Shown: positions 42,303 through 52,235, counted from the stretch's first letter. The stretch: DNA of 64,000 bases from JAGWBG01 sp034421095 (GCA_034421095.1 DAOUKR010000007.1:160201-224200); one strand, 5' to 3'. Numbers and translations: made by a program. The notes: generated by a model not told the origin, from the sequence alone.

Positions 42303-43712
42303 TTATGGGGCGTTCTGTAGGCGGCGTCCCACCATGCGGGACGCCTTCCAGGGCTGGCGAGTGAGGCGGCCTCCCATGCTCCGGTTAATTTCACGCCACT
42401 TCGGCTCTTCATCTGGCGTGATGAACGTCACGGCCTCACCGGCGCGGCCCATGCGCCCCGTCCGCCCAACCCTGTGGGTGAAGAGAAGGTCAGAGTCCGG
42501 CAGGTCATAGTTAATAACTTGGCCAATGCCCTCGATATCCAACCCACGTGCTGCCACGTTGGTTGCCACTAGGATTGGGATGGCGCCGGAACGGAATCCC
42601 GCCATCACGCGCTCGCGTGCGGTTTGGCTAAGATTCCCCTGTAATGCCCCTGCTGGGTAACCCATCTCTCCTAGTTGTGCAGCCAGCTTTTTCACGCCTC
42701 GCTTGGTTTTGCCAAAGACTATGACCGCTTCACCGTCCCGCTGGTTCAGCAGGGTCCTAAGTGCCCCTATCTTGTCGGCCTTCTCGATGGTGTAGACCAG
42801 ATGCTTCACAGTGGGCAGCGCTTTCAGGTCCGCGTCCATCTCCACCGTTACCGGGTCCCGCATGTACTTTGTGGCTGTCTTCGCCACCCAGTCGGGCATT
42901 GTCGCCGACAAAAGGGCCGTCTGCCGGCTGGAAGGCGTCCGGCTGAAGATAGCCTCAACGTCGTGGGCGAACCCCCTGTCCAGCATTTCGTCCGCCTCAT
43001 CCAAGACCAAGAAACGCACTGATTTCAAGTTTAGAGTGCCCTGCCGGATATGGTCCAGCGTACGGCCAGGGGTGCCGATGATGATGTGAACGCCATTTTT
43101 CAATGCAATGTATTCCGACCGCAACGAACGGCCACCGTATAGCAAAGTGCAGCGTAGAGACTGTGGAGACGCCATGGCCTCCGTTACCCCGGCCACCTGT
43201 ATGGCTAGCTCGCGAGTGGGTACCAGCACCAACGCCTGGACCCGCCGGACCGACGGGTCGCACTGTTCTGCCAAGGGGACGGCGAATGCCAGGGTCTTGC
43301 CTGACCCCGTACGTGCCTGCCCTATCACGTCTCGGCCCGCCAGAAGAAGAGGGATAGCCTTTTCTTGGATTGGCGTAGGCTCTGATATGTCCATACGGGA
43401 AAGCGCTGCCGTAGTGGAGGCTTTCAAGGCCATTTCAGCAAACACCGGAGCAGAGGAGGTGGAAGGGCCGTCGCCCAAAGAGAGAGGCGCCTGAGAGGAC
43501 TGATTTGCGGTGAACGACTCTCCTGCGGGTGTGCTTGTTGGTGTGGGAAAGTTGTTGCGCCGTACTTTGAAGCACGGGGAGCAGTAGACCGGACGGCCTT
43601 GCCTTGGCCGGAAGGGGACTGTTGTGGACGTACCGCATCCGGCGCAGACGGCTTGGTGCTGGCGTCTAGAGCCGGAATAACGTGGGCGAACCGAGGCGGA
43701 TTCTAATGCCAT
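42303..43712 (-). CDS. DEAD-box RNA helicase with N-terminal zinc ribbon
   Basis: A 469-residue helicase. An N-terminal zinc ribbon (about 20-50; VCAGCG then YCSPCFK) precedes a linker and the DEAD core. Motifs: Q motif (SEPTPIQEKAIPLL), Walker A ARTGSGKTLAFAVPL, motif II LDEADEMLDRGFAHD, motif III SATMP, and motif VI HRVGRTGRMGRAG. It unwinds short RNA duplexes, likely in ribosome assembly or mRNA turnover, fitting its coupling to typA. AAGGAG lies 11 nt before the ATG. The zinc ribbon resembles the CxxC-x(n)-CxxC element fused to several bacterial RNA-processing proteins. Confidence 0.92.
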   Translation of the reverse strand: MALESASVRPRYSGSRRQHQAVCAGCGTSTTVPFRPRQGRPVYCSPCFKVRRNNFPTPTSTPAGESFTANQSSQAPLSLGDGPSTSSAPVFAEMALKASTTAALSRMDISEPTPIQEKAIPLLLAGRDVIGQARTGSGKTLAFAVPLAEQCDPSVRRVQALVLVPTRELAIQVAGVTEAMASPQSLRCTLLYGGRSLRSEYIALKNGVHIIIGTPGRTLDHIRQGTLNLKSVRFLVLDEADEMLDRGFAHDVEAIFSRTPSSRQTALLSATMPDWVAKTATKYMRDPVTVEMDADLKALPTVKHLVYTIEKADKIGALRTLLNQRDGEAVIVFGKTKRGVKKLAAQLGEMGYPAGALQGNLSQTARERVMAGFRSGAIPILVATNVAARGLDIEGIGQVINYDLPDSDLLFTHRVGRTGRMGRAGEAVTFITPDEEPKWREINRSMGGRLTRQPWKASRMVGRRLQNAP

Positions 43713-44803
43713 GTGGAAACGGACTCCTTATCCCAAAGGGCCACAAAACGAAAGACGGGACAGATGATAGTCCGTTACCGTGTGTGGAGCCTTGGCGCGA
43801 AAATCAAGTGTGTTTATGTATTCTAACAGAAAATGGACCAAAAAGCCCTCTCTCCTCTGGAAAGACGAGCCAATATTGGCCGGTATGGCACGCCCTCCAT
43901 GAGTATCGTGACCACGTTGGAGGCTCGAGACCGGGAAACCGGGGTCCCAATGCAAGGTGCCGGCGGAGCCGTCCGAGGGCAGGTCTGCAACAAATGTACC
44001 CGCCCTCCCACCTTGGGGCTTGACACGGTTCTCCCAATTCCGGCAGCACAGGCAACCCCGCCACTTGCGTAGGAGGTGTAGTAACGGTACTGAAGTGTTT
44101 TGGGCTGAGATCGTTTCTTCCCCCTCGGCTAGTTTTCGCAGTATCTTGGCCACGCCCGGCAGCACTTCATCCATTGGCATATGAACCGCCAGGATTCAAT
44201 AACGACGGCACTGTTCCCGTGGTTATTGATGCTCATATGGATGATGCGGACTGAGAACCATTTCCCGTGTGGGTTGCAAGCGAAACTTTGATGCTGCTGC
44301 GGTACCACCGGTACGCATACCCCCGGTGAAGCCGATTGCCAAGACTGCAATTCCTGCGGCGACATTCAGAGCAAACGAGCCCCACATGAGAAGAGTTTGG
44401 CACCCGAGTACCGGACCTTGATAGGTAGGCTGCCAAGCATTGGTGGGCCTGACTACACTGTACGCAGCGCCGTTTTGGGGCTCGCAATCCGGTGGAAGTG
44501 ATGCTGTGAGAAATGTGGGCTTGCTATTGTGTCCCAGCCAGATGATCTGACTCGCATCGAGTGTCGTTGTGGGCCTAGCTCTGCGACAAACGAAATGAGA
44601 ACCGAAAAGCTGTTGGTACTGACTAGGGAACAATTGCTTCAAAGGGTTAGCCTTCGAGCGCAATCCAGGTATCGCAACACTTTCCGTGACTCTCGTACAG
44701 GGTCGTCACACAGGCGACAACTTGATTGTCAACCACTTCATAACAAGCCATGTCTCGGTGGTAGAAGGTTTCTCTACGGAGAAAAGTTGCCCCGTGAGAT
44801 TCA
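43713..44803. other. Gene-poor interval, possible decayed small-protein genes
   Basis: About 1.1 kb between the DEAD-box start and the chelatase end. Minus-strand frames give fragments with cysteine pairs (CVQCSQAHQC and LVCSECRRR, about 44330-44470), a hydrophobic stretch in another frame, and ACYEVVDNQVVACVTTLYES (44660-44750). The two overlapping frames cannot both be real and none has a good start. I read it as decayed small genes rather than coding DNA. Confidence 0.45.
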
Positions 44804-46960
44804 TCAGACAAGTTTGATGCCTCGCAGCAACCCGTGGATTTCATCAGCAGTCAGTGGCCCATTCTCGTTTGAGGGCAGATGTAATCGCACCGCGTCAGCT
44901 AAGGAGTCGGATTGTAGGTCCTCCAATTTGATGCAGGGGGCATCCATAGCTTCCGCCAATGGTCCAACCAAGCCTAAACGCAAGAAACCAGTCTCGGTGT
45001 CGATTACAACCGATGGTATGCGCTGCTCCTTGATCGTTGAGGCTATGGCTATGGCTTGAGCCATAGGTAAGTTGTTTCCGGATAAGCCCGCCGACTGTTG
45101 AAAGGCATCGGGCCTCCCCATAGCTACATTGGCCCGGCCGTCTGACATAACCACCAGTAGCGGAATGACATTGCGTTCCTTCATTTTTTCAGCTTCCACC
45201 ACCTGTAACGCCATCAGCAGACCATGGCTCAATGGAGTTCGTCCTCCGGTGGGCATCTCGTTCAGACGCAACTGGGCTAGGTCAACACTGGACGTTGGAG
45301 GCAGCAACACCTTAGCTGTTGTGCCTCTAAAAGCAATCAGACCCACCTTGTCCCGTCTTTGGTACGCATCCAGCAGCAGCGACAGAATGGCTCCTTTGAC
45401 CGCGACCATGCGGCGTTGAGCGCCCATGGACCCGCTAGCGTCCACCACAAAGAGGATCAGACTGCCTGTCTTGCTTTCCCGGACCTTCTCTCGCACATCC
45501 CACGGTTCTATAAGGAGCGCCGGGCCGTCGTCTTCCACTGGGAGCATTCCAGTGTCAGGGGCTCGCCTCCGAACTTGGTGTGGCGCAGCGGCGCGGAGCG
45601 TGGCGTCCAGAGCCAGATCTGACGCCTTGTCCTGCGGTACCTCTGACCCCACGTAACGGCCCGAAGCCGAATCACTTACGGTTCTCGCTCGGCGTCCGCT
45701 GGTCGTTCTGGCCTTATGGTCTGAAGGCTTGACCTGGAGAGACCGAATGGAAAAGGGTGCTCCCACCTTAAAAAACTGTTCCTGTGGTCCGGCGTCAGTC
45801 TCGTGCGGAGAGTCCGGGTCTTCCTGTTCAGGCGAGTCAGGTTCGCCGTCGTCCGGGTCGTCGTCTGCCTCACTGTTTCGGTCTTGAGGTTCGCGGCTCC
45901 TGGGCTGGTTCTGGAACTCGTCAATCATAGAGTCCAGTTGCTCCGTGACCAGCTGGGGTTGCTGAAACGGCTGTCTCCGCTGACGGTGCATCAGGGCCAT
46001 TTCCGCCGCTTCGCGAACGTCCTCAGCCACCACTTGGCTCCTTCCTTCATACGCAGCGATGGCGCTGGCGGTCTTGTATATCACGATATCGGCCCTGAGA
46101 CCGTCAACCTGGTATTCTGCACATATGCCCGTGATCAGCTCTAATATATCCTCGGGTACAGTGACCTGTTTCAACAGGTCCTGCCCGAGGACAATCCGTT
46201 TCCTCTCGGCGTTTTCAGAATCCCTCCAACGGGCGATGAACCCGTAGGGGTCGGCCTCGAAGTCGATGCGCCGCTTGACCACCTCGCGCCGTTCCTCCGC
46301 CGTAAAAACGCTGTCCACCTCCACGGCAAGTCCGAACCGGTCGAGCAGCTGTGGCCGGAGGTCGCCTTCTTCGGGGTTCATCGTGCCAACTAGAATAAAC
46401 TCAGCGGCGTGATTTACGGATACAGCTTCCCGTTCCACGTAGTTGCGGCCCATAGCCGCAGCGTCTAACAGCACGTCAACGAGGTGGTCGTTAAGCAGGT
46501 TTACTTCGTCCACGTATAGGATTCCTCGATGAGTGGCGGCGATCAACCCCGGCTCAAAGCTGCGACTTCCGGTTTTGATGGCCTGCTCGATATCCAGCGA
46601 CCCCACCAAACGGTCCTCGGTAGCTCCTACCGGAAGCTCGACAATGCGCACTTGGCGGCTTACTGCTGAAGGGTCTTCCCCTTGCCCGTTCTGAGGCTGG
46701 CATCGTTCGCAAAGTCCCTGGAGGTTATCGGGTGGGCAACTGTAAGGGCATCCCCTGATCACCCTGACTTCAGGAAGCAAGGTCGCCAGGGAACGGACGG
46801 CTGTGGACTTGGCCGTACCCTTCTTGCCTCGGATCAGAACGCCGCCGATCCGGGGATTGACCGCGTTGAGAATCAAGGCCCGCTTCATAGGGGTCTGGCC
46901 TACTATTGCGGTGAACGGGAAGCGCGGTTCGGTGCGCTGTTGCTGAGCGCCAGTGGACAT
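44804..46960 (-). CDS. Chelatase ChlI-ChlD-type fusion subunit (putative cobaltochelatase ATPase)
   Basis: A 718-residue AAA+ protein. The ChlI/BchI-like ATPase comes first: IVGQTPMKRALILNAVNP, Walker A IRGKKGTAKSTAVRSL, Walker B ILYVDEVNLLNDHLVDVLLD, and GTMNPEEGDLRPQLLDRFGL. A Cys-rich insert CPYSCPPDNLQGLCERC may bind a metal. An acidic Pro-rich linker (about 360-400) leads to a ChlD-like von Willebrand A domain with MIDAS DASGSMG (about 513). Together with CobN it would form the ATP-driven cobaltochelatase. It is the last gene of the riboswitch-controlled operon cbiE-cobN-small gene-this gene. AGGAAAG precedes the ATG. Confidence 0.9.
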   Translation of the reverse strand: MSTGAQQQRTEPRFPFTAIVGQTPMKRALILNAVNPRIGGVLIRGKKGTAKSTAVRSLATLLPEVRVIRGCPYSCPPDNLQGLCERCQPQNGQGEDPSAVSRQVRIVELPVGATEDRLVGSLDIEQAIKTGSRSFEPGLIAATHRGILYVDEVNLLNDHLVDVLLDAAAMGRNYVEREAVSVNHAAEFILVGTMNPEEGDLRPQLLDRFGLAVEVDSVFTAEERREVVKRRIDFEADPYGFIARWRDSENAERKRIVLGQDLLKQVTVPEDILELITGICAEYQVDGLRADIVIYKTASAIAAYEGRSQVVAEDVREAAEMALMHRQRRQPFQQPQLVTEQLDSMIDEFQNQPRSREPQDRNSEADDDPDDGEPDSPEQEDPDSPHETDAGPQEQFFKVGAPFSIRSLQVKPSDHKARTTSGRRARTVSDSASGRYVGSEVPQDKASDLALDATLRAAAPHQVRRRAPDTGMLPVEDDGPALLIEPWDVREKVRESKTGSLILFVVDASGSMGAQRRMVAVKGAILSLLLDAYQRRDKVGLIAFRGTTAKVLLPPTSSVDLAQLRLNEMPTGGRTPLSHGLLMALQVVEAEKMKERNVIPLLVVMSDGRANVAMGRPDAFQQSAGLSGNNLPMAQAIAIASTIKEQRIPSVVIDTETGFLRLGLVGPLAEAMDAPCIKLEDLQSDSLADAVRLHLPSNENGPLTADEIHGLLRGIKLV

Positions 46961-46991
46961 TCACTTTCCTACTTGATTTGGGTTACGGGGC

Positions 46992-47417
46992 CTAACTCTG
47001 GGATGGCGGGATGTAATGCACGAACTCGATTCCGTCTCTTCCGACGTACCTGTCGCACATGTCGGTGAAGGCCTTGAGCCTGTCCTCTTGCAACGGGGTG
47101 GGCCTGCAATTCTCGTCGAGATATGGATTTGGGAAGTAGCTGCGGAGCAGCGTTTCCTCGTCGTGGCCGGAGAAGCGCACGTAGTAGTTCAGCCGCTCGC
47201 CGTGGCCCTTGGTCTCGACGAACTGGATTCCGGCCACGTCGGATGTCTTGATGTGGAAGTGCCAGTTGTCGGCCTCCACCGTCAGGTTTCCATCGTGGTT
47301 CTGGGGTTGCTTGATGCCCTTGGCGTGGTTCTCGCTGACCACCGGGCCGCCGCCCACGACCCACATCATGGACTCGTCCCTGGTCAGTTCCTGTATCAGT
47401 TCCGGTGCTATTTCCAC
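46992..47417 (-). CDS. Small conserved protein in cobaltochelatase operon, possibly ChuX/HutX-like
   Basis: 141 residues from a GTG at 47417, which has GGAAGGAG 7 nt upstream and makes a good start. The protein contains ELTRDESMMWVVGGGPVVS, NWHFHIKTSDVAGIQFVE and NYYVRFSGHDEETLLRSYF. The W-H-H/I pattern followed by an FVE strand loosely recalls heme-utilisation ChuX/HutX proteins, but I cannot confirm it. Its place between cobN and the chelatase ATPase suggests a tetrapyrrole-handling or cobalt-delivery role. It ends 31 nt before the chelatase gene. Confidence 0.6.
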   Translation of the reverse strand: MEIAPELIQELTRDESMMWVVGGGPVVSENHAKGIKQPQNHDGNLTVEADNWHFHIKTSDVAGIQFVETKGHGERLNYYVRFSGHDEETLLRSYFPNPYLDENCRPTPLQEDRLKAFTDMCDRYVGRDGIEFVHYIPPSQS

Positions 47418-47448
47418 TGTAAGACTCCTTCCGCATCGGCAGGGTTGC

Positions 47449-47486
47449 GCCCCCACCCTAACCCTCCCCCGGAGGGAGAGGGAACT
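47449..47486. repeat. Short GC-rich palindromic repeat (REP-like)
   Basis: CCCACCCTAACCCTCCCCCG, then GAGGGAGAGGGAA, contains a CCCTCC/GGAGGG inverted repeat. This type of element recurs in intergenic DNA of many bacteria. It lies between cobN and the small downstream gene, within the same transcript, where it could alter mRNA stability. Confidence 0.6.
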
Positions 47487-47492
47487 ATCCGG

Positions 47493-50400
47493 TTATTGTA
47501 ATCCTGCGACTCCCTCCTGCCGGGCTTCCAAGCCGGTCTCCAGGTCAAGATAAAGTTGACGCAGTTTCTCTCGCATTTCGGGCGGTGGGTCCTCCCACAA
47601 GCCTCGTTCGATGGCCTCCAGCAGCCTTTCGACCACTCCTTTCAAGGCCCAAGGATTGCTCTGGCGGAAGAAATCCTGGGTGTCCGAGTCGAAAACATAG
47701 CTTTCGGTTACATCCTCATACATCCAGTCTTCGATAACCTGGGCCGTGGCGTCGTAGCCAAACATGTAGTCCACCGTGGCGGCCAACTCGAAGGCCCCCT
47801 TGTAGCCGTGGCGCTTCATCGACTCGACCCACTTAGGGTTGACAACCCGGCTCCGAAACACCCGTCGCGCCTCGTCCTGAAGGTCCCTGTTCTTGACGCG
47901 GTTTGGATCGGCGCTGTCGCCGAAGAACTGGCGGGGATTCCGTCCTGTTAAGGACCGAACTGTGGCGATCATGCCCCCGTGATATTGCATATAGTCGTCG
48001 CTGTCGAATATGTCGTGCTCCCGGGTGTCCTGGTTCTTGGCTGCGACCACTATCTGACTGAACCGCCGTCTGAATTGGGGCCTGGCGTTGACGCCTTGGT
48101 CCTGGCGGCTGTAGGCATACCCGCCCCAAGCGGTGTAGACTTCAGCCAAGTCCTCTACAGTCTCCCAGTTCCGTTCGTCCAGCACGGTCAGTATTCCGGC
48201 GCCGTAGGACCCAGGCTTGCTCCCGAAGATTCTATAAAGGCTGCGGTTCCGAAACTCGTCCTGATAGGCATTGTCACCCTGATTCTCGATGTCCTGCGCC
48301 GGCGACTCTGAATGGGCCAGGTCCTCCCGCAGGTGCTTGATGACGTAGTTGTCCTCTGGGAACTCATCCAGGGAAGCGGCCATCTCCACGGCCTGGTCAA
48401 GCAGGTTTATCAAGTTGGGGAATGCATCCCGGAAAAAGCCACTGATTCTTACTGTGACATCGATACGGGGACGGCCGAGCTCGGCCAATGGTATTGCCTC
48501 AAGACCGTTCACCCGGCGACTCTCCTGTTGCCAGATGGGACGGATGCCCAGCAGATGCAGTATTTGAGCTACGTCATCGCCATGGGTGCGCATGGCCGAA
48601 GTGCCCCAGACCACCATGCCGACCATCTCCGGGTAGGACCCTTCATCCTCCAGGTATTTTTCGAGAAGCGACTCGGACAGCTTCTTCCCGGTCTCCCAGG
48701 CGGACGGAGATGGGATGGTCTTCGGGTCCACAGAGTAGAAGTTGCGTCCTGTGGGCAGAATGCCGGCCATGCCGCGCGTTGGCGCTCCACTGGGCCCAGG
48801 GGGCACAAACTTTCCTTCGAGCCCCCGCAACAAGTTGCCAATCTCGTCCGGAGTCTTCATCAATGCAGGGTACACAGTCTCAGCCACGTACCCCAGCGTA
48901 GACTGGGTCTGGGCATCGGGTCTTCCCAGTACTCCGTTTACGACAGAGGCCGCGTCTTCAGGATGGAATCCCCGTGCGAGCATCTCCAGATAGGCCAACC
49001 GGCATAGCCGTTCTATCCGTTCCAGCACGTCACCGTTGGTCCGCGCTGGAGTCTCGATGTCCGCCTTATCGAGGACTGAAGAAAGCGGACCGTCAGGGGG
49101 ATCACCAAGCCGGTCGTTTAGTTCTTCATAATCCAGACCCAGCGCCTCAGAGATGGAGCGGCGCAAGCTGAGAACGCCGCCGTTATCCAGTCGAGTCAGT
49201 GCGCATAGCAACCCCACTAGCTGTTCACCTTGAGGAGCCTCTCCCAAAATGTGCAGCCCGTCCTTGATCTGGGCGTCCTTGATCTCGCAGAGATAACCGT
49301 CAATCTCCAGGATGAATTCATCGAAATCATCGGGTTGGGAGTCGACTCCCAGGTCCCTATGCAGGTCGGCCTGTTGCACGGTTTCCCATATCTGGGCTTC
49401 CAGCATGGGCAGTTTGGACGGGTCGAGAGTCTGGCATTGATAGTGTTCGTCCATCAACTGCTCAATCCGTGCGATGTCTCCATAGCTGTCGGCAGTGGTC
49501 ATCGCCGGAATCAGATGGTCGACGATAGTGGCGTGAGCTCGCCGTTTGGCCTGCGTCCCTTCACCGGGGTCGTTGATAATGAATGGGTAGAAGAGGGGCA
49601 CATCATCCAGAGCCACCTCCGGGTAACAGGAAGGGGACAGCCCGATCCCTTTACCCGGAAGCCACTCCAAGGTGCCGTGTTTGCCCAGATGTAGGATCGC
49701 GTCCGCCCCAAAGACGTCACGGAGCCATCGGTAGTAAGCTATGTAATGGTGAGTGGGGGCCATGTCGGGGCTGTGATAAATGGCAATGGGATTTTCTCCG
49801 AATCCACGAGGCGGTTGGAGGCCGACAAATACATTGCCCAAGTCAATTCCGGCGATGGACACACTTCCGTTAGTTCGGTACACCTGCCCTGGCGGTTCGC
49901 CCCAGTCCCGGGTTAACTCTTCAGCCACCTGGTCCGGAAAGCGAGAAAACCACCGATTGTACTCGGGGGCAGTGACGTGTCCCGCCGCGAGCCTAAGCTG
50001 CTCCTCTGTAAGGGAGTCGCTGTCATTGCTGCATCGTTCTATGATGCGATGGACCAGGGCGTCGCCGTCTTCCGGGATGTCCGTCACTTTATAACCAGAG
50101 TCTTTCAGAGCGTGCAGCACGACGATGGCAGACGACGGAGTGTCCATGCCCACAGCGTTGCCTATGCGGGCGTCCTTGGTGGGATAGTTGCTGAGAATAA
50201 TCGCAATCTTCTTTTCTGAATTGGGCGTCATCCCTAACCTGGCGTGTTTGATAGCCAGACGGGCTGCCAACTCTACTCGGTCATCCTTGGGGATATAGCG
50301 TTGTAACCTGCCGTCCAGCCTCGACGGTCCGTCCGCAAGGGCCACCTCCTTGAAGGAAATGGGCACGGAAATGAGCCGTCCGTCGAACTCCGGCAGGGCC

Positions 50401-51362
50401 ACGTTCATCGCAGTGTCGATCGGCCCCAACCCAAGGGGATTCTGCTGCCACTCATCATGGGAGCCTGTGCTTACGATGGCCTGCACCATAGGCACATTCA
50501 GGTTGTCCAGGTAGTCCACAGACCATCCGGAGGCTATCGCAGCACCTTCTTCGCTCAAATCTCCCATTGACATGCCCATCGTGTTGATGATGCATTGCAC
50601 TCTTGAAGCGCCATCCTGACCAACCAGGTAGTCAGTGAACGCGCGGTTGGCCTGTCCGTCGCCATCTTGGCTGTGCTTCAAGCTGAAGGCGAACACGGGC
50701 AGCACGTTGGCTCCCATGCGCTCCAAACTGCGTATCAGGCTGTCTATGGGCTGCAGGTTGCCGCTCATCCAATGGGCGCGGTAGAAGAGGACTCCGATAG
50801 ACGGCCGCCCAGGTTTGAACCGATGAGAAATAAATGAATCCACGCCCGTTCCATCTGGGACATCGGGGTGGTATATGCCTTCCCAGGGCAGCGGCGCCGG
50901 CGCTTCATGACCATGTTCCGTGCCGAAGTAGGAGTCGCTCAGGAATATGAACATGTTCCGGAAATTCTGAACGCCTCCCTGCATCAAGTAAGCGAAAACG
51001 GTCTCCACCTCCGCAACCGGCACAGTGCAGGCGGAAACCAGGTCCTCGTCCCATTCTTGATGCCCAGGACAGGCAATGAGAGGTATACCCTCGTTACGGC
51101 ATTGCTGGACCAGCGTGTCGAAGGAGTCGGGCATTGCCCGCTTACCTCCCAGCAGCCGAAGAACGACTGCACCTGACTCTGAAACAAGGGCCGTCAATTT
51201 GCTGCCCGGCTCCGACTTCCCCTGGTCCGAGTCGGTCTGCACAGACGCGGGATTAAAGGCAGCCACCCGTGGAAAGCCTTCGGGAAGACCCGACAGCGCA
51301 CGTTCGGCGGTCAATATGTCGGTGTCTGCCGTAGTGATGAATAGGATGGATTTCTGTTGCAT
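47493..51362 (-). CDS. cobN: Cobaltochelatase large subunit CobN
   Basis: A 1289-residue chelatase of the CobN/BchH family, which inserts Co2+ into hydrogenobyrinic acid diamide or a related precorrin with ATP from the ChlI/ChlD-type subunits. Recognised segments: RPSIGVLFYRAHWMSGN, HHYIAYYRWLRDVFGADAIL followed by HLGKHGTLEWLPGKGIGLS, EIDGYLCEIKDAQIKDGLHI, and GSKPGSYGAGILTVLDERNW. The catalytic His and Glu are expected in HLGKHGTLEW. The ATG at 51362 is used; a TTG 12 nt earlier is possible. It follows cbiE by 24 nt and is under the same riboswitch. Confidence 0.95.
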   Translation of the reverse strand: MQQKSILFITTADTDILTAERALSGLPEGFPRVAAFNPASVQTDSDQGKSEPGSKLTALVSESGAVVLRLLGGKRAMPDSFDTLVQQCRNEGIPLIACPGHQEWDEDLVSACTVPVAEVETVFAYLMQGGVQNFRNMFIFLSDSYFGTEHGHEAPAPLPWEGIYHPDVPDGTGVDSFISHRFKPGRPSIGVLFYRAHWMSGNLQPIDSLIRSLERMGANVLPVFAFSLKHSQDGDGQANRAFTDYLVGQDGASRVQCIINTMGMSMGDLSEEGAAIASGWSVDYLDNLNVPMVQAIVSTGSHDEWQQNPLGLGPIDTAMNVALPEFDGRLISVPISFKEVALADGPSRLDGRLQRYIPKDDRVELAARLAIKHARLGMTPNSEKKIAIILSNYPTKDARIGNAVGMDTPSSAIVVLHALKDSGYKVTDIPEDGDALVHRIIERCSNDSDSLTEEQLRLAAGHVTAPEYNRWFSRFPDQVAEELTRDWGEPPGQVYRTNGSVSIAGIDLGNVFVGLQPPRGFGENPIAIYHSPDMAPTHHYIAYYRWLRDVFGADAILHLGKHGTLEWLPGKGIGLSPSCYPEVALDDVPLFYPFIINDPGEGTQAKRRAHATIVDHLIPAMTTADSYGDIARIEQLMDEHYQCQTLDPSKLPMLEAQIWETVQQADLHRDLGVDSQPDDFDEFILEIDGYLCEIKDAQIKDGLHILGEAPQGEQLVGLLCALTRLDNGGVLSLRRSISEALGLDYEELNDRLGDPPDGPLSSVLDKADIETPARTNGDVLERIERLCRLAYLEMLARGFHPEDAASVVNGVLGRPDAQTQSTLGYVAETVYPALMKTPDEIGNLLRGLEGKFVPPGPSGAPTRGMAGILPTGRNFYSVDPKTIPSPSAWETGKKLSESLLEKYLEDEGSYPEMVGMVVWGTSAMRTHGDDVAQILHLLGIRPIWQQESRRVNGLEAIPLAELGRPRIDVTVRISGFFRDAFPNLINLLDQAVEMAASLDEFPEDNYVIKHLREDLAHSESPAQDIENQGDNAYQDEFRNRSLYRIFGSKPGSYGAGILTVLDERNWETVEDLAEVYTAWGGYAYSRQDQGVNARPQFRRRFSQIVVAAKNQDTREHDIFDSDDYMQYHGGMIATVRSLTGRNPRQFFGDSADPNRVKNRDLQDEARRVFRSRVVNPKWVESMKRHGYKGAFELAATVDYMFGYDATAQVIEDWMYEDVTESYVFDSDTQDFFRQSNPWALKGVVERLLEAIERGLWEDPPPEMREKLRQLYLDLETGLEARQEGVAGLQ

Positions 51363-51386
51363 AGCTCGTTCCAACGGACTCTGAGG

Positions 51387-52106
51387 TCAGTCTCCTTCAC
51401 AATGAACGGTCTCTCCGGACAGAAGGACCATGATGGACAGGTCGCTGAACTCTTCGGCGATTCCACCGCATTCCCGCAGGACGCCGACCCAGCGTTTCTC
51501 GTCCTCAAAGGTGAGTTTCTGATATACCTTTACCGGCAAGTCGCCTTTGATCCCTGCATCCAGAAGTCCGTTGGCAATTTCGGCGGGCATGAAATCGAAG
51601 GGCTTGGGAAGCAAAACAACGTTTCTCAGTCCTTCGTTGATATAGTGGACCACCTCTTCAAGCTCTCTGACGGTACTCCCTCGTCTGTGGAGTGTGACAA
51701 ATACAGTGTCTTCCAACGAGATACCGGCACGAGACATTGCCACCTGGACCGAGCTGACACCGTGCACGAGCTTTACCCCGCTGAAACGCCTGCGCACGCG
51801 GTCCAACAGTTCGCTTGCCGAGACGGTCAGGTCTCCCCAGCAGCAAATCACGCAACTCTTGCCATCTCGCACCCGACCCTCCGCATACTCCAGGACTTCT
51901 TCTTGATTCCGGTAGGTCATTGGACGAACTTCGGCATGTGCAAGCCAAGGTTCGACCACGTCTAAGACCGTCGAAAAACCAAGAACCAGATCAGCGTTAA
52001 CCAACGCTTCTCGTCCTTGCAACGTAAGCATGTCGGTGCAGCCAGGGCCTACTGCCACTACCGTTATCGAGTTGTCTTTGTTGAGGCTAGAATCAGTGAT
52101 TGGAAT
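51387..52106 (-). CDS. cbiE: Cobalt-precorrin-7 C5-methyltransferase CbiE-like
   Basis: A tetrapyrrole methylase of the CbiE type (SAM-dependent methylation of the corrin ring). It begins with SITVVAVGPGCTDMLTL and continues with ADLVLGFSTVLDVVEP, VICCWGDLTVSASELL and VKLVHGVSSVQVAMSRAGI, all at family positions. The usual GDP in the third motif is GDL here. The start is uncertain. An open frame extends upstream to 52208 but runs through the intrinsic terminator. After the terminator the only start with a good ribosome-binding site (GGAGGAGGG at 52117-52109) is an ATT at 52106; the next NTG is a GTG at 52058 without a site. It heads the riboswitch operon; no CbiT domain is attached. Confidence 0.85.
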   Translation of the reverse strand: MPITDSSLNKDNSITVVAVGPGCTDMLTLQGREALVNADLVLGFSTVLDVVEPWLAHAEVRPMTYRNQEEVLEYAEGRVRDGKSCVICCWGDLTVSASELLDRVRRRFSGVKLVHGVSSVQVAMSRAGISLEDTVFVTLHRRGSTVRELEEVVHYINEGLRNVVLLPKPFDFMPAEIANGLLDAGIKGDLPVKVYQKLTFEDEKRWVGVLRECGGIAEEFSDLSIMVLLSGETVHCEGD

Positions 52107-52145
52107 CGCCCTCCTCCGTCCAGACCTTAGATCCGGAGAAATACG

Positions 52146-52180
52146 AAAACCCCCTGGCTCTACTTCTGCCAGGGGGTTTT
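52146..52180 (-). terminator. Intrinsic terminator downstream of the leftward cobalamin riboswitch
   Basis: CCCCCTGGC (52150-52158) pairs with GCCAGGGGG (52168-52176), extended by AAAA/TTTT. In the leftward transcript the stem is followed by four U. It lies between the riboswitch and the cbiE ribosome-binding site, as an expression platform should. In the rightward sense it has five T after the stem. Confidence 0.7.
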
Positions 52181-52235
52181 TGGTTATCGGATTAGAGGAC
52201 AACGCCAAAAGGCCGTTCTGTTAAGCGCAGAAGCA

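Noticed and set aside
44223..44663. Minus-strand frame with a membrane-like segment as a real gene
   Set aside because: It overlaps another frame with cysteine pairs, has no good start site and neither frame gives a complete known domain.
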